Assembly (NCBI GenBank): GCA_937915545.1
Contig: CALGIJ010000004.1
Location: 62,001 to 126,000, forward strand
Direction: 5' to 3'
Source: an uncultured Desulfobacterales bacterium
Lineage (GTDB): Bacteria > Desulfobacterota > Desulfobulbia > Desulfobulbales > Desulfocapsaceae
Length of the DNA stretch: 64,000 bases
The position numbers and the translations under genes are program-made. The notes beneath the pieces were generated by a model. It did no database searches. It saw nothing but the letters and a program-made list of their open reading frames with translations, and was not told the DNA's origin. Below, piece by piece: positions 16,539 through 27,157 of the stretch. Each line of letters begins with the position of its first letter. Position 1 is the first letter of the stretch.

Positions 16539-18140
16539 ATGAACGCCAATACCCAGTCCACAGAGATCGTGCTCAGCGGCGAAACACTCACCGCCGAGGA
16601 CATCGTCGCCATCGGCGAGGGTGCAAGAGCCGTCAGCCTCGACCCACAGGCCCTTGTGCGCTGTCAGCTCTCGCGTCAGCTGCTCGAGCGGGCGGTGGCC
16701 GAAGGGCAGGTCATCTATGGCGTCAACACCTCCTACGGGCCGATGTGCAACAAGATCATCGACCATGCCAGCATCGAGACCCTGCAGCACAATCTCATCA
16801 TCAGCCACGCCGCCGGCCTCGGCGCGCCACTCTCGCCAGGCTTGGCCCGCGCCACCATGGCGGTGCGCCTCAACACCCTGGTCAAAGGGTATTCCGGGGT
16901 GCGGCTCGAGTTGCTCGCCCAGATGCGCGACATGCTCAACGCCGGCATCGCCCCCTTTATCCCCGAATGCGGCAGCGTCGGTGCCTCGGGCGACCTCATC
17001 CACCTCGCCCACATGTCGCTGGCCATCCTCGGCCTCGGCCAGGCCTTCTACCATGGCGAGGCCATGGAGGCCTCGGCGGCGCTGGCCCGCGCCGGCCTGA
17101 GGCCCCTGGTCCTGGCCTGCAAGGAGGGGCTGGCGCTGATCAACGGCACCGCGGCGATGACCGCCATCGCCGCCTACGCGCTTGCCAACGCCGAAAAGCT
17201 CTGCAATGTCGCCTGCGTCAACGCCGCCCTGGGCGTGGAGATCTTCGGCGGCATCAGCGACGCCTTCGATGCCGATCTGCACCGCATCAAGCCCCATCCC
17301 GGTCAGCAGCGCATCGCCGCGACCATCGCGCGCCTCTGCCAGAGCACCACCAACCTGACCAGCCGCGAGGCCTTGCACCGTCCCATCCGCGAACAGGCCA
17401 GGGATGGCGAGGCGGTCTACGAGACCTCGATCACCGTGCAGGACGTCTACTCGCTGCGCTGCACCCCGCAGGTCCTCGCCCCGGTACGCGAGACCCTCGA
17501 CGCCGCCCGGCGGACGGTGGAGATCGAGGCCAACTCCTCCAACGACAACCCGCTGGTGGTTCCCGAAGAGGGCAAAATCCTCCACGGCGGCAACTTCCAC
17601 GGGCAGAGCATCAGCATGGCCATGGACATGCTGTGCATCGCCGTCTCCACCCTGTGCAACCTCTCCGAGCGGCGCCTCAACAAGCTGCTCGACAAAAACC
17701 TCAGCGAGGGCCTGCCGGAACACCTTATCGACGGCCCGGCCGGGCTGGCCATGGGCTTCATGGGCGCACAGTATCTGGCCACCTCGACCACCGCCGAAAA
17801 CCGCAACCTGGCGGCGCCGATGAGCGTCAACACCATCTCCTGCAACGCCGCCAACCAGGACGTGGTCAGCATGGGCACCGTCGCCGCGCGCAAGGCCTTG
17901 CGCGCGGTGGAGAACGCCAAGCACGTCCTCACCCTGGAGACCCTGGCCGACCTGCAGGCGCTCTCCTTCCGCAACGCCGCCGGCCTCGGCCACGCCAACC
18001 GGCGCATCTACCGCCTGCTCGCCGCCCACTTCCAGCCCTACGACAACCGGCGCATCTTCCACGACGATCTGGTCAGGTTCCGCCACATCCTCTTTGCGGG
18101 GGACACCTTCGCCGATCTCGAGCGCTACCATGAGTGCTGA
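16539..18140 (+). CDS. Aromatic amino acid ammonia-lyase, probably tyrosine ammonia-lyase
   Basis: A 533-residue HAL/PAL/TAL-family enzyme. The MIO cofactor forms from Ala149-Ser150-Gly151 in GSVGASGD. The active-site loop reads YGVNTSYGPM. The selectivity region has Ser-His (NLIISHAAG), and the C-terminal part reads NQDVVSMG rather than the NQEDHVSM of histidine ammonia-lyases. From memory, the flexirubin-type tyrosine ammonia-lyase of Flavobacterium johnsoniae has the same combination (SH, GNFHG, TSTTAE, NQDIVSMG), so tyrosine to 4-coumarate is the best guess. It would provide the aryl starter for the ligase at 2125. ATG 16539 fits the family N-terminus; its TGA lies inside the next gene. 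Confidence 0.85.
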   Translation: MNANTQSTEIVLSGETLTAEDIVAIGEGARAVSLDPQALVRCQLSRQLLERAVAEGQVIYGVNTSYGPMCNKIIDHASIETLQHNLIISHAAGLGAPLSPGLARATMAVRLNTLVKGYSGVRLELLAQMRDMLNAGIAPFIPECGSVGASGDLIHLAHMSLAILGLGQAFYHGEAMEASAALARAGLRPLVLACKEGLALINGTAAMTAIAAYALANAEKLCNVACVNAALGVEIFGGISDAFDADLHRIKPHPGQQRIAATIARLCQSTTNLTSREALHRPIREQARDGEAVYETSITVQDVYSLRCTPQVLAPVRETLDAARRTVEIEANSSNDNPLVVPEEGKILHGGNFHGQSISMAMDMLCIAVSTLCNLSERRLNKLLDKNLSEGLPEHLIDGPAGLAMGFMGAQYLATSTTAENRNLAAPMSVNTISCNAANQDVVSMGTVAARKALRAVENAKHVLTLETLADLQALSFRNAAGLGHANRRIYRLLAAHFQPYDNRRIFHDDLVRFRHILFAGDTFADLERYHEC

Positions 18141-19500
18141 CCGCCCACCTCCCATGGCCCGCCATGGCAGCTGCCTGCTGGTTTCCGCCAACCGCATGAC
18201 CCTGCCCTACCCTGTCTACCCGCTGGGCATCGCCTACCTGCTCGGGGCCCTCGAGGAACGCGGCCATCAGGCCGACCATCTCGACATCCTCGCCGCCGGC
18301 GGCCACGAGCCGCTGCGTCAGCTGCTGCGGCAGAAACATTACGACCTCGTCGGCATCTCGATCAGGAACATCGACACCGTCGACAGCGCCTCCCGCCTCG
18401 AATTGCTCGACGACATCACCAGCGCCATCGCCATTATCAGGGAAGAGAGTACAGCGCCGGTGGTGCTCGGCGGGCCTGGTTTTTCCATCATGCCGGGGCC
18501 GCTCCTCTACCATTGCCAGGCCGACTACGGCATCGTCGGCGAGGGCGAGGAGGCCTTGCCCGTTCTGCTCGAGCGCCTCGTCAGCGGCGACCCGCCAGGG
18601 GAGAAGCTGCTGGCCATGCCGGCCGCTTCCTTTCCCTCCTGCAGGCCGCGCTATTCCGCCGCGGTCACCCCCTACTACCTCGAACACGGCGGCATGCTCA
18701 ACGTGCAGAGCAAGCGCGGCTGCGCGTATGGCTGCGGCTACTGCAGCTACCCGACCATCGAGGGCAGGACCCTCAGGCACCGTCCAGCTGCCCTGGTCGC
18801 GGAAGAGGTCGGTGAGCTGACCAAGCGCTATGGCGCGCGCTACATCTTCTTTACCGACGCCATCTTCAACGACCCGCAGGGCCGCTACCTGGAGCTTGCC
18901 GAAGCCCTGGCGAGCGCCGGCAACCGCACCCCGTGGTGCGCCTTCTTTCGTCCGCAGCATATCGACAGGAAGAGCCTCAGGCTCCTCAAGAGAAGTGGCC
19001 TGGCGGCCATGGAGGTGGGTACCGACGCCGCCTGCGACGCCACCCTGGCCGGCCTCGGCAAGGGTTTTACCTTCGACGAGGTGGCGGCGGTGCACAACAA
19101 TATCCTCGCCGAGGACATCCCCTGCGCCCACTTCGTCATCTTCGGCGGGCCGGGAGAGACAGCAGATACCCTGCGCCAGGGTCTCTGTAACCTGCAGCGG
19201 CTGCGGCGCACGGTGGTGTTTACCTATATCGGCATCCGCATCCTCCCCGGCACCGCCCTGTACCGCCAGGCAGTGCGCGAAGGCCATATCGAAAGGGACA
19301 CCGACCTGGTGACGTCGCGGTATTACTATTCCCCGGCAATCTCGCGGGAGGAGATCGAGCGCGCAGTGCTGGCAGACTTTCGTGGGCAGCGCGGCCGTAT
19401 CTATCCGGTGGCCGACAGCGAGCGGCTCATCCCGCTGATGCACCGCTTCGGCCATATCGGGCCGCTGTGGGAAAAGCTCATTCCTGCCACGGACGAGTGA
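18130..19500 (+). CDS. B12-binding-domain radical SAM enzyme, second copy
   Basis: A 456-residue protein. An N-terminal cobalamin-binding-like region (PLGIAYLLGALEERGH and a GGPGFS strand) is followed by a radical SAM core with CAYGCGYC, giving Cys198, Cys202 and Cys205. It belongs to the same broad family as the enzyme at 861 but is not a close copy. ATG 18130 overlaps the lyase stop by 11 bases. It is the last gene of the cluster. Possible chemistries in the family include methyl transfer, ring formation and desaturation; none can be assigned from sequence. Confidence 0.83.
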   Translation: MSADRPPPMARHGSCLLVSANRMTLPYPVYPLGIAYLLGALEERGHQADHLDILAAGGHEPLRQLLRQKHYDLVGISIRNIDTVDSASRLELLDDITSAIAIIREESTAPVVLGGPGFSIMPGPLLYHCQADYGIVGEGEEALPVLLERLVSGDPPGEKLLAMPAASFPSCRPRYSAAVTPYYLEHGGMLNVQSKRGCAYGCGYCSYPTIEGRTLRHRPAALVAEEVGELTKRYGARYIFFTDAIFNDPQGRYLELAEALASAGNRTPWCAFFRPQHIDRKSLRLLKRSGLAAMEVGTDAACDATLAGLGKGFTFDEVAAVHNNILAEDIPCAHFVIFGGPGETADTLRQGLCNLQRLRRTVVFTYIGIRILPGTALYRQAVREGHIERDTDLVTSRYYYSPAISREEIERAVLADFRGQRGRIYPVADSERLIPLMHRFGHIGPLWEKLIPATDE

Positions 19501-19671
19501 TGGGCTGAGTGTGAAACAGGCAGTATGAAGGCCTGCCGGCACTCCTCAGCAGTACCCCTGCGCTTCCCGCCTGCACACAACCAGCGGCTCGCCTTGACCG
19601 CTGGGGACGGTAAGGATACAGCCCTCCGGCCAAAGACGACCGCCGGCGTCATCCCGCTCCCCTGGCGGGGA

Positions 19672-19761
19672 TCAGGCCTTGGGGCAATCGGAACAGCGCT
19701 TGCCCTTTTTCTTCTTGTACTTTTCGCAGCACTCTTTCTTTTCTTTCTTTTTCTTGCCCAT
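19672..19761 (-). CDS. 29-residue lysine- and cysteine-rich protein
   Basis: A tiny open frame from ATG 19761 to TGA 19672. It begins MGKKKK, has an adjacent Cys-Cys pair (ECCEKY) and ends with CSDCPKA, so four cysteines could bind zinc. A good ribosome-binding site (GAGGAG) lies about eight bases upstream. It lies 36 bases downstream of the ParA-like gene on the same strand and could be the last gene of that operon. Very small proteins of this CC...CxxC type occur in other proteobacteria as far as I recall, but no function is known to me. Confidence 0.55.
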   Translation of the reverse strand: MGKKKKEKKECCEKYKKKKGKRCSDCPKA

Positions 19762-19797
19762 GAAACGTTCTCCTCGCAGAGTTCCGCCGCTGGCAGC

Positions 19798-20577
19798 TCA
19801 ATCGCCGTCCTCCGGCTTGTCGTTGTCGAGTTTCACCCGCTCTTCCACCTCGCGCCACAGCTCGCGGTAGGCGGCGGCAACCTGGTCGCGGCCGGCGAAC
19901 ACCGCCACCGGCGCCCGGTGAATGCCCATCTTTTCCACCTCGGCGGAGAAAGGCACATAGCTCTTTAGTAAGCGCTTATACTCCTTTTGCAACGCCACCA
20001 TGGTGTCGCGGTGGAGATTTTTGCCATGCTGCACCATGGAGAAGAAGGGCAGCAGCTTGCGGCGCTGGTAGCCCTGGTCGCGAAAGAAGCGGTAGAGCTG
20101 CTCCAGGGTGCGCACCGAGAGCGTGGTGGGGATCACCGGCACCACCACCCTGTCGGCGGCCTTGAAGACGTTCTCCGAGAGCAGCGAAACATTGGGCGGG
20201 CAGTCGAGGATGGCCACCTGGTAGTCGTCCCCGGCGGCACGGAGGAGCTTCTTGAGCCGCGAGCGGCGGTTTTTCAGGCGCGACAGGAAAATATCGACAT
20301 GGCGGTACTCGGCGCTGGCGGGGAGGAGGTCGAGGTTGGTGTAGTCACTGGCGCGGATGGCGCCGGCGATCCACGCGAAATCGTCGAAGGCCGCTGCCTC
20401 CCTGGCTGCTTTGGGCTTGGGCGGCTTGATACGCAGATAGAAGCCGGAGGCGCCCTGCGGGTCGAGATCGCAGAGCAGGGTGCGGTAGCCGTTAAGGGCG
20501 CTCTGATAGGCAAGGTTGACGGCGGTGGCGGTCTTGCCGACGCCACCCTTATTGCTGTAGCAGGCGAGTATCTTCAT
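19798..20577 (-). CDS. ParA/MinD-family ATPase
   Basis: A 259-residue P-loop ATPase with the deviant Walker A motif KGGVGKT at residues 10-16 (signature lysine Lys10), a DLDPQG strand and the Walker B-like ILDCPPN. It lacks the HTH region of plasmid ParA proteins. The ATG at 20577 is preferred because the KILACYSNKGG start matches the family; it overlaps the end of the CHAD gene by 29 bases. No ParB partner is nearby, so chromosome partitioning is unlikely. The link to a CHAD protein suggests positioning of a polyphosphate-associated structure, which is inference. Confidence 0.85.
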   Translation of the reverse strand: MKILACYSNKGGVGKTATAVNLAYQSALNGYRTLLCDLDPQGASGFYLRIKPPKPKAAREAAAFDDFAWIAGAIRASDYTNLDLLPASAEYRHVDIFLSRLKNRRSRLKKLLRAAGDDYQVAILDCPPNVSLLSENVFKAADRVVVPVIPTTLSVRTLEQLYRFFRDQGYQRRKLLPFFSMVQHGKNLHRDTMVALQKEYKRLLKSYVPFSAEVEKMGIHRAPVAVFAGRDQVAAAYRELWREVEERVKLDNDKPEDGD

Positions 20578-22105
20578 CGTCTTCCTGTCGGCTGGTGAAC
20601 AGCTCGGCAAAGATGAGGCGGTTCTCCTCGCCGCAGAAGAGGGCGAGGCTGTCGAAGACCCGGCCGCGCTCCCTGGCCTGCAGACTGGCCAGCATCGCCG
20701 TCAGGGCGCCGACGGCATAGGCCAGCGGCACCGCCCTGGCGCCGCCGCATTGGGCGCCGGCGAGAAGGGTCGCCAGGAAATTCTGCTGCACCGAGAGGTC
20801 ATTGAAGGTGCCGAGACAGTCCTGCAGTTGCTTGAGAGAGCGGATTACCCCCTTGATCTCCGCCGGGGGAAAGAGCGAGGAAAAAAATTCCATGAGATAG
20901 CGCAACTTCTTGCAATGGATGCGCAGGCGGTGGATGCCCTCGTCGGGGGTGGTCTCGTCGAGGCCGCGCGCCACCTTGCAGACGCGGCGATAGCGCTTGA
21001 GGATGAGGCGGGCGGCGAAGGGTCGCGACGCTTCCGTGGCCAGTGGCCCAGGCTTGAGCGTACCGCGACCGACGGTAAAAGCCCGCGCCAGGGCCGCCAT
21101 CTTCCTCTTGTAGGCCTTGCCGGACAGGGCGAGTTTGACGCGGCGCTGCTCCTCGTGGCGCCGGCCGAGGAGCTCGTCGAAGAGCAGCTTCAGCCCGGGA
21201 TGGGCCGAAGCCGGTACCAGGGCATGGTAATCGCCGCGGCGCAGGAGGTAGACATCGAGGTCACGCAGGCCATTGGTGGTGCGCATCAGGTCGGCCAGCT
21301 GGCCTTTGAGGGATTCCGTGGCCGCGGCATCGAAGACCCCGGTAAAGAGACTGAGCAGGGAGCGGATCTTGCGCAGCGCGACGCGGTAGTCGTGGAGGAA
21401 CTCGCTGTCGGAGTCGGCGGCGATGCCGCCCTCGTTGGCCCGCGCCACCTGCAGGAAGGTCCGCAGCAGGAGCAGGGCGCTGTCGCCAACCGGCGCCTCG
21501 GCATGAAGAACGATCTCCGGCTTGGCCTGATAAGCGGGCAGAGGCAGCTTCAGGGCCTCGTACAGCTCCTGGCCATCACCACAGGGCACGGCGCCGCACC
21601 CCTGCAAGGCAAGGCGCAGCACCTCGCCGGCCTCCTCGTAGCCACGCAGCGGCTGACTGCAACCAACCCCGACCATGCGCCCCTGCCCCCTGGCGCACAT
21701 CAGCTGGCAAAAACGCACCAGCGTCTTACCCTCGTCGTCGACCAGCCGCCCCTCCTCGCGCCGCAGGCGCAGCGACGCCACCGGCAGCGGCGCGCGCAGG
21801 GGAGCGAGTTCGACGAGGAGATCGACCACCGGCCCCTTGACCATGTCGCCGATCACCGTACCGCCGAGAGGCCCGGCCTGCTCCAGCACGCGCCCATCGT
21901 GGAGATCAAGGAGCAGCAGCCCGCCATCGAGGGACACGAGAACCTTCCCCGAGTTGAACAGGGCGCCGTCGAAGGTGTCGAGCAGCAGCCCCTCGCGGCT
22001 GTCCTGACGGTCGAGACGCAGCGCCAGCCCGCTTTCCTCGGGCAGCTGGCGGCAGAGCCGCTCGGCGGAGACGCTGGCAGGGAGTTGGTAGACGAAGGGT
22101 TCCAT
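20549..22105 (-). CDS. CHAD domain protein with degenerate CYTH-like N-terminus
   Basis: A 518-residue protein. The C-terminal half (about residues 220-500) is a CHAD domain with its two conserved basic helices, HDYRVALRKIRS and HRLRIHCKKLRYLMEFF. The N-terminal part has a LLLDTFDGALFNSG stretch resembling CYTH (triphosphate tunnel) strands but is too degenerate to be sure. CHAD domains bind polyphosphate and are found on polyphosphate granules. The gene is divergent from ppk, 250 bases away, which fits this role well. It is translationally coupled to the ParA-like gene downstream. Confidence 0.85.
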   Translation of the reverse strand: MEPFVYQLPASVSAERLCRQLPEESGLALRLDRQDSREGLLLDTFDGALFNSGKVLVSLDGGLLLLDLHDGRVLEQAGPLGGTVIGDMVKGPVVDLLVELAPLRAPLPVASLRLRREEGRLVDDEGKTLVRFCQLMCARGQGRMVGVGCSQPLRGYEEAGEVLRLALQGCGAVPCGDGQELYEALKLPLPAYQAKPEIVLHAEAPVGDSALLLLRTFLQVARANEGGIAADSDSEFLHDYRVALRKIRSLLSLFTGVFDAAATESLKGQLADLMRTTNGLRDLDVYLLRRGDYHALVPASAHPGLKLLFDELLGRRHEEQRRVKLALSGKAYKRKMAALARAFTVGRGTLKPGPLATEASRPFAARLILKRYRRVCKVARGLDETTPDEGIHRLRIHCKKLRYLMEFFSSLFPPAEIKGVIRSLKQLQDCLGTFNDLSVQQNFLATLLAGAQCGGARAVPLAYAVGALTAMLASLQARERGRVFDSLALFCGEENRLIFAELFTSRQEDDEDTRLLQQ

Positions 22106-22355
22106 GGCGGATGGGTCGGCGAAGGAGTGGACGAGGGGCAGCGAGGCAGGCCTCACCTCTCTTTCTACCTTACCCCCGATCTTTTTCGAAGGTCAAAACG
22201 AGCCGGCACAACAAATTTAATAAAAGTCTCGACCTCGCTGCGACAGTCAGTATCCCTGCGAACCGTGAGAGAGCCGGGAAAATCGGCCACATGGCCGGGA
22301 ATAGCCGCTCTCGCCGCTATCTTTTGCCGGAGGAATCGTCTATCATTGAGGGAAT

Positions 22356-24641
<2,286 letters not shown>

Positions 24642-24997
24642 GAGAGTTGCAGGCCAAGCTGCAGCAGCGGCCGCGACAACCGCGCCGGCGGCATGGCTCG
24701 ACGCGCCTTTCCCTGTCACCTGTCTGGCTGGTCCCAGGCCCCGGCATCGGCGGCCCCCGCCGAACCTGCAGCCTCACCGCCATCATCGACCGCGGCAGCG
24801 CTCACACCTCAACCCTTCGTCTGGTCCATGGTCTTTCCCAGGACCAGGGACCGTCGAGGCGGAGGAGATTTTTGCTTGCTTTTTAGCGGTCGTTTCACTA
24901 GGCTCCGCTTCCAAACTCTTCCGCCGCCGAACCGTTTCGCCTAATAAACGTCGGCGCAGCCGCCATCTCGACAAACCCTCTTCGACAAGGAGTGATC
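24642..24997. other. Intergenic region between ppk and livJ
   Basis: These 356 bases hold no convincing gene. An inverted repeat, CTGGTCC at 24821-24827 and GGACCAG at 24841-24847, could be a weak terminator for ppk, but it has no T-run. An AT-richer stretch at 24865-24950 is the likely promoter region of the liv operon; no clear -35/-10 pair is seen. A good ribosome-binding site (AAGGAG) precedes livJ. Confidence 0.4.
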
Positions 24998-26158
24998 ATG
25001 AAGAAGCTGCTCACCGGTCTCTGTACCTTGGCCCTGCTATTGCCGGCCACCTCTTTCGCTGCCGACACGGTGAAGATCGGCATGATCACCACCCTGTCCA
25101 CCAAGGCCGGCTACCTCGGCGAGGAAATTCGTGATGGTTTTTCCCTGGCCATGGAGAAAGAAGGCGGCAAGCTCGGCGGAGTGTCGGTGGAGTTGCTGGT
25201 GGAGGATGACGAAGCCAAGCCGGAAAAGGGCAAGCAGATCGCTCAGCGCTTCGCCCAGAAGGACGGCATCAAGATCATGACCGGTATCGTCTTCTCCAAC
25301 GTCGCCATGGCGGTGGTGCCGAAGCTGGTTCGCGACGAAGTCCTCTATTTGAGCGCCAACGCCGGCCCCTCGGATCTGGCCGGCAAGGGCTGCCACCCCA
25401 ACTACTTCAGCGTCTCCTACCAGAACGACAACCTCGACGAGGTGGTCGGCCAGTACGTCACCGAGACCGGCCATGGCAATGTCTACCTGCTGGCTCCCAA
25501 TTATCCGGCCGGCAAGGATCACCTCGCCGGGTTCAAGCGCTATTATAAGGGCCAGATCGCCGGCGAGGTCTATACCAAGCTCGACCAGGCCGACTACGCG
25601 GCGGAGATCGCCACCATCCGCGACGCCAAGCCCGATGCGGTCTTTTTCTTTCTGCCGGGCGGCATGGGCATCAACTTCGTCAAGCAATACGCCCAGGCCG
25701 GCCTCGGCGGCACCATTCCCCTCTATGGCCCGGCCTTCTCCTTCGACGAGCGGTTGCTTGCCGCCGTCGGCGAAGCCGCCCTGGGGGTGAAGAACGGCTC
25801 GCAGTGGACCCACGACCTCGACAACCCCGCCAACCGCGAGTTTGTCGAGAACTTCCGTAAGGCCTTCAAGCGCACCCCTACCCTCTATGCCGCACAGGGC
25901 TACGACACCGCCATGCTGCTGGCATCGGCCTTGCGCCAGACCGGCGGCAAGGCCGAACCTGAAGCCCTGCGTCAGGCGGTGAAGAAGGCCGAGTTCGCCT
26001 CGGTGCGCGGCAACTTCGCTTTCGGCGCCAACCAGCACCCGATACAGGACCTCTATATCCGCGAAGTGGTGCGCAGCGACGGCGGCTTCACCAACAAGAC
26101 GGTGAAAAAGGTCTTCACCAACCATGTCGATGCCTATGCCGCGGAGTGCAAGATGTAA
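24998..26158 (+). CDS. livJ: Branched-chain amino acid ABC transporter, periplasmic binding protein
   Basis: A 386-residue type I periplasmic binding protein with a Sec signal peptide (MKKLLTG, hydrophobic core, cleavage after SFA near residue 20-22) and the mature start DTVKIGMITTLS. It has the family's GP.. region (SANAGPSDLAGKG) and a substrate-side YGPAFSFDE. It captures hydrophobic amino acids or related ligands for the permease and ATPases encoded next. ATG 24998 follows AAGGAG by five bases. Ligands other than Leu/Ile/Val, such as amides or aromatic acids, are possible in this family. Confidence 0.88.
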   Translation: MKKLLTGLCTLALLLPATSFAADTVKIGMITTLSTKAGYLGEEIRDGFSLAMEKEGGKLGGVSVELLVEDDEAKPEKGKQIAQRFAQKDGIKIMTGIVFSNVAMAVVPKLVRDEVLYLSANAGPSDLAGKGCHPNYFSVSYQNDNLDEVVGQYVTETGHGNVYLLAPNYPAGKDHLAGFKRYYKGQIAGEVYTKLDQADYAAEIATIRDAKPDAVFFFLPGGMGINFVKQYAQAGLGGTIPLYGPAFSFDERLLAAVGEAALGVKNGSQWTHDLDNPANREFVENFRKAFKRTPTLYAAQGYDTAMLLASALRQTGGKAEPEALRQAVKKAEFASVRGNFAFGANQHPIQDLYIREVVRSDGGFTNKTVKKVFTNHVDAYAAECKM

Positions 26159-26212
26159 GTGGCGGCCCACCCGCCGCCGCGTTCCGCGTCGTTTTCAGCT
26201 CCTTTTCCGCCC

Positions 26213-26230
26213 GGGGGCCTCTGGGCCCCC
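26213..26230 (+). promoter_or_regulatory. GC-rich hairpin between livJ and livH
   Basis: A perfect 7-base stem (GGGGGCC at 26213-26219 pairing with GGCCCCC at 26224-26230) with a 4-base loop lies between the two genes, ending six bases before the livH ATG. It has no T-run. Such hairpins often stabilise the upstream mRNA, giving more binding protein than permease, and this one may also mask the livH ribosome-binding site. The role is inferred. Confidence 0.5.
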
Positions 26231-26236
26231 AAGGTT

Positions 26237-27151
26237 ATGCTTCTCTTCTGTGAACAGTTGCTCAACGGCCTGCAGTTGGGCGTGACCCTCTTTCTCATGT
26301 CGGCGGGGCTGACCCTGGTCTTCGGCATCATGCAGGTGATCAACCTCGCCCACGGCTCCTTCTATATGATCGGCGCCTATGTCGGCGCCACCGTGGCCCT
26401 GCACAGCGGCTCCTTCCTCCTCGCCATCTTCGCCGCCCTCGGCGCATCATGGCTGGCCGGCTGTCTGGCCGAGGCGCTCATTCTGCGCCACCTCTATCGG
26501 CGGCGCCATCTCGACCAGGTCCTCGCCACCTTCGGCGTCATCCTCTTCTGCAACGAAATGACGCGCATCATCTGGGGCCGCCAGCCGCTGTTCATGGATA
26601 TCCCGGCCGCCCTCTCCGGCAGCGTGCAGATCCTCCCCGGCCTGCCCTACCCCATCTACCGCCTGGCGGTACTCGCCGTCGGCCTGGCGGTGGCCGTGCT
26701 GCTGTGGCTGATCTTCACCCGCACGCGCATCGGCATGCAGGTGCGCGCCGGGGCGGTGAACCGGGAGATGGTGGCCGCCCTCGGCGTCAACATCACCCTG
26801 CTCTACACTCTGGTCTTCGGCTGCGGGGCGATGCTCGCCGGATTGGCCGGGCTCATGGCCGGGCCGATCCTCGCCGTAGAGCCAGGGATGGGCGAGTCGA
26901 TCCTCATCCTGACCTTCGTGGTCATCGTCATCGGCGGCATCGGCTCGGTGCGCGGCGCCTTCATCGGCGCGGTGCTGGTGGGACTGGTCGACACCCTCGG
27001 CCGCGCCTTCCTGCCCCTGCTGCTGCGCCTGCTACTGTCTCCGGCCACCGCCGACAGCGTCGCCGCCTCGCTCGCCTCCATGGCCATCTACATCTTTATG
27101 GCCCTCGTGCTGGTGATCAAACCCAAAGGGCTGTTCCCCGCCCACCACTGA
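26237..27151 (+). CDS. livH: Branched-chain amino acid ABC transporter permease LivH
   Basis: A 304-residue inner-membrane permease with about eight hydrophobic segments. Family hallmarks are NGLQLGVTLFLMSAGLTLVFG at the start, NLAHGSFYMIGAY, and the conserved RAGAVNREMVAALGVN cytoplasmic loop that contacts the ATPase. ATG 26237 matches the family N-terminus; a longer frame from 26159 would read through the hairpin. It forms the channel with LivM, which starts six bases downstream. Confidence 0.9.
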   Translation: MLLFCEQLLNGLQLGVTLFLMSAGLTLVFGIMQVINLAHGSFYMIGAYVGATVALHSGSFLLAIFAALGASWLAGCLAEALILRHLYRRRHLDQVLATFGVILFCNEMTRIIWGRQPLFMDIPAALSGSVQILPGLPYPIYRLAVLAVGLAVAVLLWLIFTRTRIGMQVRAGAVNREMVAALGVNITLLYTLVFGCGAMLAGLAGLMAGPILAVEPGMGESILILTFVVIVIGGIGSVRGAFIGAVLVGLVDTLGRAFLPLLLRLLLSPATADSVAASLASMAIYIFMALVLVIKPKGLFPAHH

Positions 27152-27157
27152 TCGGCC

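Noticed and set aside
16365..18197. A 610-codon minus-strand open frame opposite the ammonia-lyase gene
   Set aside because: The lyase on the plus strand has all family motifs; the antisense translation is low-complexity Gly/Val/Asp without similarity to anything I know.
19525..19968. A 147-codon plus-strand frame after the cluster end
   Set aside because: It overlaps the ParA-like gene and the tiny minus-strand gene, and its composition is explained by them.
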